Source: Edolisoma coerulescens
Lineage: Eukaryota > Chordata > Aves > Passeriformes > Campephagidae
Assembly (NCBI GenBank): GCA_013397115.1
Contig: VWZW01000996.1
Location: forward strand, 1,875,611-1,939,610
DNA: 64,000 nt
Direction of reading: 5' to 3'
This document shows, one piece after another, positions 12,123-23,718 of this stretch. Every line of letters starts with the position of its first letter. The first letter of the stretch is position 1. The notes under the pieces were generated by a model. That model made no database searches. It saw only the letters and a list, made by a program, of their open reading frames with translations, and was not told the DNA's origin. The translations under genes were made by a program, and so were the position numbers.

Positions 12123-13601
12123 CTTGTCCATGCTACCAAACTGCCAGATCATCCTTTAATTTGTTTTTACTGTTCTACCTACAATACACATCCCTGGCAG
12201 AGGATGGTAGTGCTCAGCAGTATGGTGTGGGCCAGTCTGTAAAACCTACTCATGAAGCTTGAAGTAATCCCTTGGACTCCTTCTCATAGTAGTAAAGGCA
12301 TAGCCACATTGACTCAGAGCCTCTTTAACTTCAGTGAGGATATATTTAATTTTGATGTTTCTCCTTGGTTTGCAAGGAGGACCAGTCCTGCTAAAATAAT
12401 GCCTAAGTATTGCCTAAATCCACTATGTGCTCTTAAGGGATTCAGTTGAGTCAGTCATCTTAAGAAAAGGGAGATATCCCAAAGAGGAGGAATTTTGCCA
12501 AAATTTTGAGCTAGGAAAACTATCAGTTACAGTCTAGAAAGTTTATATTTGAGACTACTGGGAAAATTTTTCATTACACTGACCAGAGTCAGAGTAAATC
12601 TGGATTTTAATATTAGCTGTGTGGATGGAGCAGAAAAGACTTTGTAGAAATACTAGAGAGAAATAATCTGCAAATTCCTTCTATAACTCTGGTCATGGGG
12701 ATATAGCTGCAAGCAAGGCAGTGGTGTTTCCATGCTATTCCCTGCTACTTCAGTAGTGACATTCCTTTAGTAAAGGACTGGAAGGCTTTTTTGCAGTATT
12801 GTGCTTGAGCTGGCAGACAGACATTCACAATGAGATGTGAGAAAGACAACCTGGAGTTTGAGATGAGGCAGGGAAAAGCAAATGGAACAGGATAATATCT
12901 GTGAACTGTCAAGGCTGAAGGAAAAGCTGAGTGTGATGTTGTGGATTTTGGTGCTTAAAGACTGGATGAAGATGGGCAAATCAAAGAGAAAGCCCTGAAA
13001 AACACCAAAATCTGAGGATTCAGGAAAGCTCACCAAGGAATGGAATTGCTCAAGAAAAAAGTTTTTCACCCTGGAAGCCATCCAGGAGTGCAAACAAAGG
13101 AAAGAGATATTGAAGGACAATGACAGTCAAGAAGGAAACGAAGCATTACTTCTGCCATCTGGGTGAAAAAGAGCTTTGGTGAAAGCAGGATTTGTCAAAT
13201 CCCTAAGTTCACTAATAGGTCGTAATGGTCCTGATCATCTTAACCTTGTAAAGGCTTCAACTCTGGCCCTGACCATCCTGTACCCCTGACTGTGGCCCAG
13301 AAGTTCCATCTAGATTCACGCCTGGGCACCCAGACCTGCCTGAGCTATGCTGCAGGTAGGCCAGTCTCCAGTCTTGCCTTCTGCTGTTCCTGACTAAATG
13401 TCCTGGACAGCCTCACAGTCTGACTTGTCACCTGGCCTTGACTGAAGAAGTGATACTCATTGCTTGCTCTCGTTTGACTTCTAAGTATAGCTAGCGTTGA
13501 CAGGGTAATTCTGCTTTTCCGTTGTAGAGTGGCACATATATCCTGAATCTTCATTGCTTCTCGTGCAGTCACCCAGAAACTGAACCAAGGTGCATTCGAT
13601 T

Positions 13602-13616
13602 AAAAAAAAAAAAAAA
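13602..13616 (+). repeat. A15 homopolymer
   Basis: Fifteen consecutive A residues followed by an A- and C-rich tail (ccaacaaaaaaccccc). It could be the tail of a retroposed copy, but no parent sequence is recognised upstream. Confidence 0.9.
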
Positions 13617-13739
13617 CCAACAAAAAACCCCCACAACTGGCTTTGCCCAAAATTACTGAAATATGCAACACATAAGAGCACAAAGCCATTGATAGTATCC
13701 TAGGTTTGCTTGCAGCAGGAGGAGCCTAGAACCTGCAAG

Positions 13740-14106
13740 TGTGGCTAAATTGCTATTCCATACCATACACATCAATGCTGGAGGATGTGGTCTTGCTTTT
13801 CGTCAGGAACAACAGCACGTCCCTGAAAAGCTGCAGGAATGGCCACCATCTTGCCTTTGTCTCAGTGCCCACACAGAACTAAATCGAGGTGGTGAACACC
13901 TTTTGTGTGTAAACCCTGTTTTGTTTTGTATATTTTTGTTATTAATATTGCTGCTGTTACTGTGCCATTCTTATTCCATTGCTGTTTGCTTTCAGTAAAT
14001 TGTCTCAACACACAGTCTCTGCCTTTGTCCCTCTCTCACTGGAGGGGGTGGAGGAAAGGGAGTGGCTTATTTGGGTTTAATTCCTAGGTGGTTTGAAACC
14101 ACCACA
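13740..14106 (+). mobile_element. ERVL-type LTR, plus orientation, left end uncertain
   Basis: The right half is clearly related to the LTR at 8285-8862 but in the opposite orientation. It has a T-rich stretch (13919-13990), an AGTAAA variant polyadenylation signal at 13994-13999, then 'ttgtctcaacac', a G-rich U5-like part and an inverted-type terminus ending gaaaccaccaca at 14106. The left boundary is set at the tgtggc at 13740 because a TG start is expected, but no matching target duplication supports it. No viral coding region adjoins. It is a distinct, more decayed subfamily than the 8.3-kb copy. Confidence 0.65.
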
Positions 14107-17100
14107 GTTTTTACTACTTTTAATGTTCTACTGGGCTAGGAATAGAACAGTTTTTAAAGTTTCACTTAAAGTTTCTGTGACTCTTGAGCTTATGGTCATT
14201 TATTTACTTGAAATCACCTTGGCCTTACTATCTGTTCTTTACAATAAACAGTGAGGTGAAGTTCACAAGATCCTGTTATAGATATTAGTAAAGCTGCCTA
14301 GGCTGTGAATGAAAAATCCATCTGGGATGGTATATTCTAGTGGAAAAAGCCTAAACACTCTTCAGCAAGGATCTGTACTTATCCCCATTTTTCAGTTCCT
14401 AATAGACTACAAATGTAATGTGAAGTACTGAGTTAATATAAAATGATTTTGCCAAAATGGCAGAAGTCCACTGGTGTTATGAAAGTTCCCCTTTCAAATT
14501 AAAAATACTTTTTTAAGTTCAAAAATAATGACAGTTAAAAAATTATTTCTAGAAATTTTCATAGAGAAACAATAGAAAAATACAGTCAATGACAGGTGTA
14601 AGCTCTGAGGCAAAGTCTAAGAATAAGAGCCATGGAAGAGCAAATTTGCATTTCCTTATTATTTTGCCATGTTTATGACTATTTAATCTGAAAATATTTT
14701 TTTCATTCTTATCAGGTAGAAGAATTAAAGATTTCAGTTAAGCTTTCATCCAAATTTTATAATCACTAAAGAAAAGATACTTGACAGATGCAAAACTTGA
14801 ATCCGTATTACAGATATAAACACTGAATTTTACATCAGACAAAATTGATTTATTCCAGTAACTCATTTTTCAAGTTAACAAGAAACTACAATCACTACAA
14901 CAAGATTTTAAAAGCTGGTACTTAATGCATAAATCTATATACGTCTCTGGCATGTTTTTCAAAACTGGTCATACCTGTGGTCTGTGACTCATTATGTAGG
15001 CAATCAAGGACCAGACCCAGGAACAAAATTAATATGTGTGTTTCTTGAGATCATCATCAAAATTCCTTCTTTAAATAGTGGAGACAGGCAACTATCTCAC
15101 AGAGCTGGGCCCTTACCGTAGAGGAAAATGAACCACCTTCTGACCAACTCCAGCAGAAACCTCTATATGGCTGCTTTTAAACAATCTGAATCTTACCTGT
15201 AAAGTTCTTAACTAAAATAAGGTTATTTTTCCTGAGCTCAGCTTCTAGCAGGACCTAGTTGAAGCTAAAAAGTAGTTCCACAGATTTGTTAGGATATTAA
15301 GGCTTTCCTTCACAGTAAGAGGTAGCATGGAAGTGTGCAGAGCTAAAAGAGATAGGTTACTGATGTAGAACTCAAATGCAAAGTGCCTGAGTTACACACC
15401 CTGTCAAAAAGCTCCCTAATGTCATCACCTATTCCAGCAATACTCAAATGTGAAGGAGAACTGAGGTGAGGGGAGGCTAAGTTACTTTTTTCACAAGAGA
15501 TAATTTTAAATTCAAGAAAGACATGAAGAATATTGTTACCCTAACAGTTCAATCCAAACCAGAAATTATACTGTGAATTCTAGAAGAACTAAGAGCTCAG
15601 AATTTATGCTTTTTCAGCAGCAGTGATTTTTATAAATTGTCATAATAGTATGAGTGCAGAAAAAGAGAATTCGTGACCATGCACTGTTGAATAAGGACCA
15701 AATATTCCTGCTTGGTTATCAAGGCACAGGCAGGACATTGTGACAGTTTTTTCAGAGGCAGACATAGTTATGCCAATGTTATGCTCCTAAAACAAGTGCT
15801 CAGAGATTTACAGCTTGAAGTCACTTGAAACTCAAGCTGACCTCTGTGCCAAATACCCCAAAGTAAATACTAACCCAGGACTCCACAAGCTATACTATGT
15901 GTTAGTGAGCTGGCAGGTAAAGTTCAAGTTGTTGATTTTGACTAAAACAGCCATAAATTAGTTTAGGACCTCACAGAGTCCACGTTCACCAGCCCAGATA
16001 AATAAACAGCCAACAGCCTGTTTGGCAGGCAGTCTTTAAATTGACTTTATTTTCAAATAAAAAACATTAACCCTCAACTGAGGCAGGGAAGAGCAAATCC
16101 TGCTGCTCCTGCTAGTCCTTGTAAGTCTTATTTCACACCAGACTGCATCTAAGGGGCTACTTATATCATTCAGTTTGGAATTATTCTAGTTGATCCCTGG
16201 TACCTTAATGATTTTTTAAGGAAACAATGATAAGGCAGCTGCTTTTGTAGATCCTTAAGTACTATTGTAAAACTCCTTCATCTTTTTCATCACTATCCAC
16301 CTCTCCATGGAACAAAAGGCACTTCAACAGCCGTAAGTCTTGTGATTTCCTGAGATAAGACAACAATTGCTTGAGTAGTGCAGAAGCAGAGACAGGTTAT
16401 AAACAAAGCACTGCCATAATTTTTATCAAGGCAGTAAAGGCAGAATAAGCAGAGCAATCCCCAGCAGATTCTGCTTGAGAGCTTCAGCTGCCCAGGTGAC
16501 AATGGCACTCTTTTAATGTTTCACTGTGCTCCTCTGGAAGAAGCTCTTGGCTCAGACAACAATAACTATCATTCTCAAGATCACCTCCTTTGAAAATACC
16601 TGTGTGAAAAAATCTTTGGCAAAGTCTGCATTTTCAAGAATTAAAGCATTAAAAAAATATGCACACAGTACGTCTGCATGAGCAGCTTACCTTTGCTGAA
16701 GTGTTTTGCTCATCACTAAACCCACTTAAGGTGGCTGTGCCTGCTCCAAACCTACAAATGTCAACGTGAACTGGTTAAACATCAATACAATGTTAGATAA
16801 AGAAACTGAATGTGATTTTTTTTTTTATTCTCCTCCTTCTATCCTAATTCTGAGACCACTTTTTTCTAATTCCAAAAACACTTTTTCATTTTTCCCTCTT
16901 CAAATTTTGCACCATTTGAAGTCATGAAAAGAAACCATATACTGTGATTATGACTGAATTTAACCTGGGGAAAAATATGTCAAAGTAGTCTTCCTTTAAA
17001 AAAAACAAATTGGCAAACTTGCACAGAATATGTTTCCTTTAAAACCATTATTTCTGTACCAAAAAGTGATAGGAGCACAGGAATTGCATACTGACAGCTA

Positions 17101-17321
17101 ACCACTGTGCACCACTACCAGCAATCAGATGGTAAAAGTCATAGATAAAAATTAGATCCTCCTAATTAAACGTTCAACATACTTAAAGAGAGATCAGCAA
17201 ATAGAAAGAATAAATGGCAGCACTCCAGAAAAGGCAAGCTGCCAAATAGCAATCATAGCTTGGTTAAAAAGAATAAATGAAAAGGAGACTCTTGGAGCAA
17301 ACCTAGAGGCAGGAAATCCAA
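14107..17321. other. Unique AT-rich DNA, no gene seen
   Basis: No supported reading frame, RNA gene or repeat family. A T-rich run lies near 16817-16828. Short open frames such as the one at 16293-16508 (minus) show no recognised motif. Confidence 0.55.
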
Positions 17322-18245
17322 AGAATCGTAGAATTGTTAAGGTTGGAAAACATCTTTAAGATCATTGAGTTCAACGGTTAGCCCAGCACCACCATGTTCA
17401 CAACTAAACCACGTCCCCAAGGGTCCCATCCACAAAACTTTTGAACATTTCCATGGATGGTGTCTCCACCACTTCTCTCAATAACCTGTTCCAAAGCCTG
17501 ACCAGCCTTTCTGTGAAGAAATTTTTCTAACATCCAATCCTGATCCATCTTGAGGCCATTTCCTCTTGTCCTGCTGCTTTTTACCTGGGAGAAGAGACCA
17601 AGCTCCCCTTCAGTACAATCTCCTTTCAGGTAGTTGTAAAGAGCAATAATGTCTCCCTGCTGGAGCCTCCTTTTCCCCAGGCTAAACAACCCCAGCTCCC
17701 TCAGCTGCTTCTCATTAGTCTTGTCCTCCAGACCCTTCACCAGTTCCATTGCCCTCCTCCAGACACGCTCCAGCCCCTCAATGTCTCTTTTGCAAAAACT
17801 AAACACAGGATTTGAGGTGTGACCTCATCATTGCCTAGTACAGCGGGACAATCACTGCCCTGGCCCTGCTGGCCACACTATTGCTGATCCAGGCTAGGAT
17901 GCCATTGGCTGTCTCGGCTACCTGGGCACGCTGGTGGTTCACTTTCAGCTGCAGTTGATCAGCACTCCCAAATCCTTTTCTGCTGGGCAGCTCTCCATTG
18001 ACTCTTTCCCCAGCCTGCAGTTGCATGTGGTTGTTGTGACTCATGTGCAGGACCAGCACTTTTCCTGGTGGAACATCACACAATACCCATCAATCCAGAC
18101 TGTCCTGATCCCTCTGCAGAGCCTTCCTGCCCTCCACAGATCAACACTCCCACCCAGCTTGGTATCATTCGCAAACTTGCTGAGGATGTACTTCATCCTC
18201 TTGTCCACGTTGTCCGTAAAGAAACTAAACAAAGGTGGCCCAAAT
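17322..18245 (-). mobile_element. CR1 LINE, 5'-truncated, about 0.9 kb
   Basis: On the minus strand this runs from the palm domain of the CR1 reverse transcriptase to the element's 3' terminus. The terminus, at the left (17322-17350), is a degenerate ATTCTATG-type end preceded by the typical 'aaggttggaaaa' block. The right end, near 18245, is the 5' truncation expected from incomplete target-primed reverse transcription. Many substitutions and at least two frameshifts show it is dead. CR1 is the main non-LTR retrotransposon of birds and moves through an RNA intermediate. Confidence 0.93.
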
Positions 18246-18283
18246 GCAAATATAAAAGAGAGAATAAAAACGTCAAGAACCAC
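17378..18283 (-). pseudogene. Decayed CR1 reverse transcriptase C-terminal part (ORF2)
   Basis: Three consecutive minus-strand frames together cover the C-terminal half of CR1 ORF2. The first (18283 down to about 18090; the upstream end lies just past the element border) contains SKFANDTKLGGSVD, the position of the catalytic FADD box; the second Asp-pair residue is replaced, giving FAND, with the Asn codon at 18167-18169. The second frame (about 18083-17835) contains ANGILAWISNSVASRARAVI. The third (17806-17378) contains LFSLGKRRLQQGDIIALYNY. The reading frame shifts between the first and second and back again between the second and third. These breaks and the changed catalytic residue make it non-functional. 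Confidence 0.88.
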
Positions 18284-21200
18284 TTCCCTTCAATGCACTG
18301 CTTCTGAGCAGCAAATTAACTTTGTATTAATCCTTCCATCCCAAGACACAGTATTTGGCCTCTAAAGGATCTGAGGATTTTTGCCAACTCCCTCGGGTAC
18401 TCAGATTGCCTTAAGGAAAGTGAAGGGATAGCAAGGCCTTTGAAGGAGAAATGGTCATTATAATTAAATTTTTTTCCCATGATGGGTCTGTGCTTATTGT
18501 GGGAATCCAAAGGGATCTCCCACCCATGGCGCTACAGGCTGTGTGTGTAATCTCAGAGAAAAGCTCACAAAGCAGACCAGAAGAGGATTGTTACGGATAG
18601 AGGAATCCCTGGAGAGAGCACACTCCAGACCCCATAGAGACTTACTACACAAGCAGAGAGGAGATCCTCAAAAAGATTATTTTAACGAACAGGTCATTTT
18701 TCAGCTGAAGTAAGTGAAGACCTAGCAAGGTCCCTAATTTGTCCAATAAAGAGAAGACACAAACCTAAGTCCGGTTTCATGTCAGCCAAAGGATGCATTA
18801 TTCCCAGAGGAGAGGTAACATGGTTTCTATCAATATTTCTGTGGTTTTGACTTAAATAAGAAGTTGCTTTTTATGACCCAAGGCATTGTTCTTCTTCATT
18901 GTTCTTGGTGGCTTTTGAATAATTGTTCTCTTTGTAAAAAAACAATTATTTGTCACAAGAGGTGCTATATTCTGTAATTGACAACACACACCCCAACAGG
19001 GAAAAGGAAGCAAAGCAACCCTTTTGTGTGGAAAAAAAATGGTCTTAGTTCACAATAGTAAAAAACACACTCATTCTCCCACCCCATAGTCAAGTAGAAA
19101 GTAACAATGAAATACAATTCTTTTCTAACATGTAGCATCTGTTTTTTGTATATAATCCATGAAAGATTTCCAAATGCCCTTAAAGGAGTCCTAAATCTTC
19201 TACAAATTTGAGTCTTCCATAAATCCTCTGTTTCTTAATCTATATGACATTTTCTTATAATGGACTGGTCTCAGTAAGAATTTCCATTCGTCTTCAGCTT
19301 GGGAGGAGGAGGTAAAAGAAGGCAAGAGGAAAGCAGAAGATGCAAAACAGAAAGAGAAGAAAATAAATTTGTGTTTATATGTTCTGGGTTTTTTTAATTT
19401 AACCAAAAAAAATTGTGGATGCGTGATGGCTGCCATTGTATTTATATGGCTTTCCCAAGAGATTCAACCATTCTAGTATTTTATGCAGGAGTTTCCCCCC
19501 GTGCTAGAAGACATGAACCACAAAGACAATAAGCCATGTTGGCTCATGTCATCTGAAGCAACTATCACTGGATCCAGCCTCACCCTGGCATTACACCTTG
19601 AGGAGTGACTTTACTCCATGCAAGGTAAATGCAGACAACCACCTCACTTGAATTGTGGAATTTCCCACCGAATTTTCCAAAGGAAGGCAGCATGGTATGA
19701 GAACATATTTCAAGATCATAATTTGTTTAATTATTTATCTCAGAACTCTGCATGCCTTCAGGCAGGCTGTTTTTTTCTCTCTGAATGAGGCTAAACATGA
19801 TCCTATCACACAAAGAGAGAAACATTATTAAAGCTCCTGTTACTTGAATTAGGCTTAAATGACCTTTCAGCTATTGACTTGTATTAGTGATTTCATGAGT
19901 TTCCTCCCAAATACAATGCTAACTACATGTTTTTAAAACATGGAGCACTGTTCAGATTGAGGGGAGAAGTTCACTTAGGCACAGATTACTTCTGACAGGT
20001 CTGTAATCAGAATTTGGGTAATAAACCGTAAAGTATCTTTTGGGGAGAAAGGCAGCTAGTAAAGAAAAATCAGAAACAGCGAGACTCTTTCAAGTGATGG
20101 CATTTGCTTACTAATATTTTTTAAAAGCCCCACCCCCTTCCTATTCTTTATCTCCTCTTTTTCCCACTAATGAAGTAAACTGCGTAATAGGCAGGTCTTT
20201 GGAGACTAGGAGCTAGAATACATGCACCGAGCAGCAAAGCACTGCATTGAATTTGAACTTCATTTTATGGTCTTTCCATGGGAGAAACTTACTAATGGCT
20301 ACACACTGGTGGATGCCTTAGGTCTGTCCCTTCCATTACCTAAGGCATGACCCAGGAGAACAACCTTGTAGATAGTGGCAGTACAGTGTGGAAATAGCCT
20401 TCCATAAGGAAAGCTCACTAACAAAAGGCCTCTCTGGATGTGCTGCTAGAAGGATGATAACATATGCCGTTATGGAAGAAGCCTCTAACGAGAGCCAGTT
20501 ATGCCTTACACAACAAGAAAATTGAACCTCAGGTCTTTACCTTGTCTTTGCAGTTTCAGATACCCATTCAGTGATTATGAAATAATAGCAGCTAAAAACA
20601 TTTCTGTTAAGATAACCAGATGAAATTTTAGGATATGACTATTACTCCTCCACATTGTAACAAACAGTAAGGAATAGTTATACTATTGGCAGTGGAGGCA
20701 TTTCTTACATTTTCCTTCAGTATGTTTGCACAACCAGTATAAAATCATAGCCAGCACTTTGGAAAGCTTTTTGTTTCATTTATGAGAAGAGAACATGCTG
20801 GTCAGTTTTCTCTAAATGTGTAGCAATTAAAAAAGCTGAATTTCTAGGACTGCCATTTAAGCATTATTTCTCTACACAAACTATGCACTGATGACTGGTT
20901 ATCTCTATTCAGAGACTACACAGCAAGAATGTTATGCAGCTTGCTTTCACCTTAGATTTTTTGCCAAATGGTAAAGACCACATACCAAGAAATCCACGGG
21001 AAAGCCTTAGTGCCAGTGTGAAATGTCTTTCACATTGCAGTCTTGTATTTGGTGCAGGATATGTGAAGCCACCCCAATTTTCTCTAACTTTTTTAGACTC
21101 TGCATGTGTTGAAACCGTGTTTGTGAATTTCAAAGGAAGCCTTGAAAAATGAGTAATGCGTACGTTTTGGTATCACACCCTACCCATTCCTTTCAGACAC

Positions 21201-22914
21201 ATACATTTTTGTCTGGTTAGTTTTTGCTCTCCACCCAAAAAGTCTGCTGTTGCTAAGATCGTAGTAATTGCATGTCAGTGACTGTATATTTCAACTTAAC
21301 TGGTCAGAAAACAGGAACAAATTCTCTGGGTCTGGCAAAAAAACCCCTCACTTTGAATCTTTCAAAAGAAACCTTATGAAAGCTTACACAGAAGATCATA
21401 TTGGAGCATTTGAAATTTGCTATTCATATTGTGTTTTTGTTAATAAAGTACAACTTTTTAATTATTAAAGCTTTCTGCATAAAATTATGCTAAATCAAAA
21501 GACTGTTTCATTTTAACCCTTTAAGAAAATGGAATAATCTAGCATTTTTAAAGGTACCTTGCTTCATTTAAAAGTTAACTTGTTCAAATTTATCCAATTA
21601 AAATACTCTAGAAAGCCTTTGTCTTGAAATTGTCAGTGGAAGAGATCTAAGAGTGAGACAGAACTTCCTCTCTGTAAAATTCATTGATTCAGGTTCTGCA
21701 ATAGTCTAACTATACTCCACAGCTTCAAGCTCAGAGGTGATTTATACTTTTGTCTTCCAGAGCACGGCCTGAATTTTCTTGCCTTTGCCTAAAAAACACG
21801 ATGTAAATCCAATTTCTTGTGTTTTCTTCAGAAATATTCTGCGCTCTAAGAGAATGCTCTGAGGTACTACCAAGCTCTCAGAAAGCACTGGATGGGGATG
21901 GGGCTGGGGGACCTCAAAGTATGAAATAAAACCAATGGAAGTGGAAACATTCTATTAAGTTCAATTTGCACAGCATCTCCCATAATAATATCACTTTGGC
22001 TGTCCGGTTCTTCCATACAGACCCTTTAGCAGTGAGTGCACCAGGGTGGCTGTCATTTACTTCCCAGAATTTCAGCATAGGCTGTTTCCTGCCTCGTCCA
22101 GGAATTTTTAGTCTAGAAAAGCCCAATTCCCGTGAAGTGCTCTGCCCACATCAGGGGCAGTGGAGCCTTTGGCTGCCCAGCAGCGCTTCATTCACACGTC
22201 AGTAACTAAGGCTGCCATTCAACAAGAAGTCTGTGTAATGCTCCAAGGCTCTGGGGCTCCCACTCACTCCCTCACTTGCAGGAAGGAGTGCCAGAAATAA
22301 CATTTCAGCAAGCAAAAAGGAATTTTTTGACTCAAAGATTTACAAAATCCATGTGCTTCAGGACTGCTTGCTTGCTTTTCTGCCTCTGTGCAGATAATTT
22401 TTCCCAAAAGAAGTCCATGTCATGCCCACTGGTACAGAGACATTCTTTTCAGCCACTTCATTTTATTTAAGTCAATTAATCAACCTGCTCAGTCTGAATA
22501 AAAAAAAAATAAATGTGCAAAGCAACCTGAAAAACAGAAGAAAATGTGTTCAAATTGAGATATTTTTGCGACTTCTAATGCAAACCTTGTAATCCTGGTC
22601 TAAGAAATATTTCTGTTCCTCCCAGGCAATCCCAGTAACAGCTGTGATCCTTGGGCATTGGTAGCTGCAGAGTGCTGCAAAGATAGATGCATGATTTCAA
22701 CTCGCTTTTCACTCCACTGGCTTGGAGAAATGGGCAGGCTGCCAGAGAACTGACTTCTTGTGTTAAAAAAAAGGGCTCCTTGTATCACTTGTATCCTGTG
22801 ACTTCACGCTGGACACAGCAGATTTAGGGAAATGTCAGTGGTCCTGGTGGCTTTTCCAAGAAAGGAATTTAAAAAATGTCCTTTCCCTCATGCCTATCTA
22901 TACACCAAAGCTAG
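18246..22914. other. Unique DNA, no gene seen
   Basis: No gene is supported. A duplicated cattgttctt unit lies near 18887-18908, followed by a 10-bp inverted repeat at 18918-18950, listed separately. Three close G runs (4, 4 and 5 G) lie at 21894-21910. A relatively GC-rich patch near 22140-22260 shows no recognisable element. Confidence 0.5.
18918..18950. repeat. 10-bp inverted repeat with 13-base loop
   Basis: Left arm aataattgtt (18918-18927) and right arm aacaattatt (18941-18950) are perfect reverse complements. The arms are AT-only apart from one G/C pair, so the hairpin would be weak. No transposon family is recognised around it. Confidence 0.85.
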
Positions 22915-23660
22915 TTTTCCATAATTCATGGAATATTGGGAAAGTTCCAGATGGCTGAAAGGAAAAATTATGCTGTGACAATAGCTTAAAAGGATTAATG
23001 AAACCTGAGTCCACAGTAAGGCTGTCAGCAGGACTGCAGTTCATGGTAAAATGAAACAGGAAAAGAGAGAACTTGATTAATACTACATTAAAGGAGCAAA
23101 ATGCAATTAATGCCAATTGCCCTGGATTTATGGAAAATAGACTTTGTCAGAGAAAATTTCTTATCTTTTTTGATGAGGTTACAAGTCTGACTCATGAAAG
23201 TGATAGTGATAATGTAATATACTTAGATTTCTGTAAGGCATTTGACTTAGTACTACATAATATTTTGATCAGGGAATTCAAATGATGTAAAATCAATATA
23301 GCAGACACAACATTAAATGAATTAAGAGCTGGCTAACTGATAGGTTTCAAAATGCAATTGTAAACAGGCACTCACTTCCATACAGGAGTGTTACTGATGG
23401 AGTCCTGCACCGATTGCATTTTGGACCTTTCAGGAACATGGTAGGGGAAAAAAAAGAAAACAACTAAAAATCATTGCTGATCGAATTTGCAGATGACAAG
23501 AAGATTGGTTCTCTGAGAAATAATGAAGAGGAAAGGTCAGAGACACAGAGCCACCTGAATCTCCTTGTAAAATAGATGGAAGCAAAGGATATATGCTCTG
23601 GTACAGCACACAAATAAAGATTTAGAAACAAAGGCAATAAGCCTTACAGATTTATGACAT
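22915..23660 (+). mobile_element. Ancient CR1/L3-like LINE fragment with reverse transcriptase
   Basis: The plus strand shows a heavily mutated stretch of reverse transcriptase from an old CR1 lineage of the L3-like type shared by birds and other reptiles. Recognisable pieces in order are: 'gggaaagttccagatggctg' (near 22938-22957), a PGFMENRLCQ segment, a FFDEVTSL segment, motif A as IYLDFCKAFDLV (23217-23252; catalytic Asp codon 23226-23228), a segment reading 'ctggctaactgataggtttc', and the FADD box at 23486-23497. Both 5' and 3' parts of the element are missing. It is more diverged than the other CR1 copies in the window, so it is likely the oldest. Confidence 0.85.
23073..23497 (+). pseudogene. 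Reverse transcriptase palm-domain fossil
   Basis: An open frame of 70 codons (23073-23285) covers the fingers-to-palm part of a CR1-type reverse transcriptase, including motif A with its Asp. It ends at TGA (23283-23285). The FADD catalytic box further on (23486-23497) is in a different frame, so at least one frameshift lies between them. Both catalytic Asp residues of the FADD box are still legible, unlike in the CR1 at 17.3-18.2 kb. The methionine at 23073 is incidental, not a real start. Confidence 0.8.
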
Positions 23661-23684
23661 TTTTACTCTTTTCCAAGTGTTAAA

Positions 23685-23718
23685 CTTCACATTTTAATTA
23701 GGCCATTAAAATGTGAAA
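23685..23718. repeat. Perfect 13-bp inverted repeat, 6-base loop
   Basis: Left arm ttcacattttaat (23686-23698) and right arm attaaaatgtgaa (23705-23717) are exact reverse complements, separated by taggcc. This is the strongest hairpin I found. It begins about 25 bases after the last recognisable L3-like sequence. It may be part of a decayed element's 3' structure, an unrelated palindromic transposon remnant, or a local cruciform. Its surroundings are too diverged to decide. Confidence 0.92.

Larger units (their letters stand above)
9946..13739. other. Unique DNA, no gene seen
   Basis: No supported gene. The 10440-10760 stretch has a texture like a conserved non-coding element (TTAAAT, ATTAAC and AACAAT cores), but this is an impression only. 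A 13-base unit, gagtgctcctttt, is duplicated at 11522-11534 and 11538-11550. A long palindrome lies at 12105-12122 and is listed separately. From about 13250 to 13490 there is an irregular run of CTGAC/TTGAC/CTGGCC motifs that may be an old degenerate tandem or repeat. A 15-base A run lies at 13602-13616. Confidence 0.5.

Noticed and set aside
17934..18365. 143-codon plus-strand open frame
   Set aside because: It is the antisense of the CR1 reverse transcriptase fossil, not a gene.
21894..21910. G-quadruplex candidate
   Set aside because: Only three G runs of three or more are close together; a fourth is lacking.
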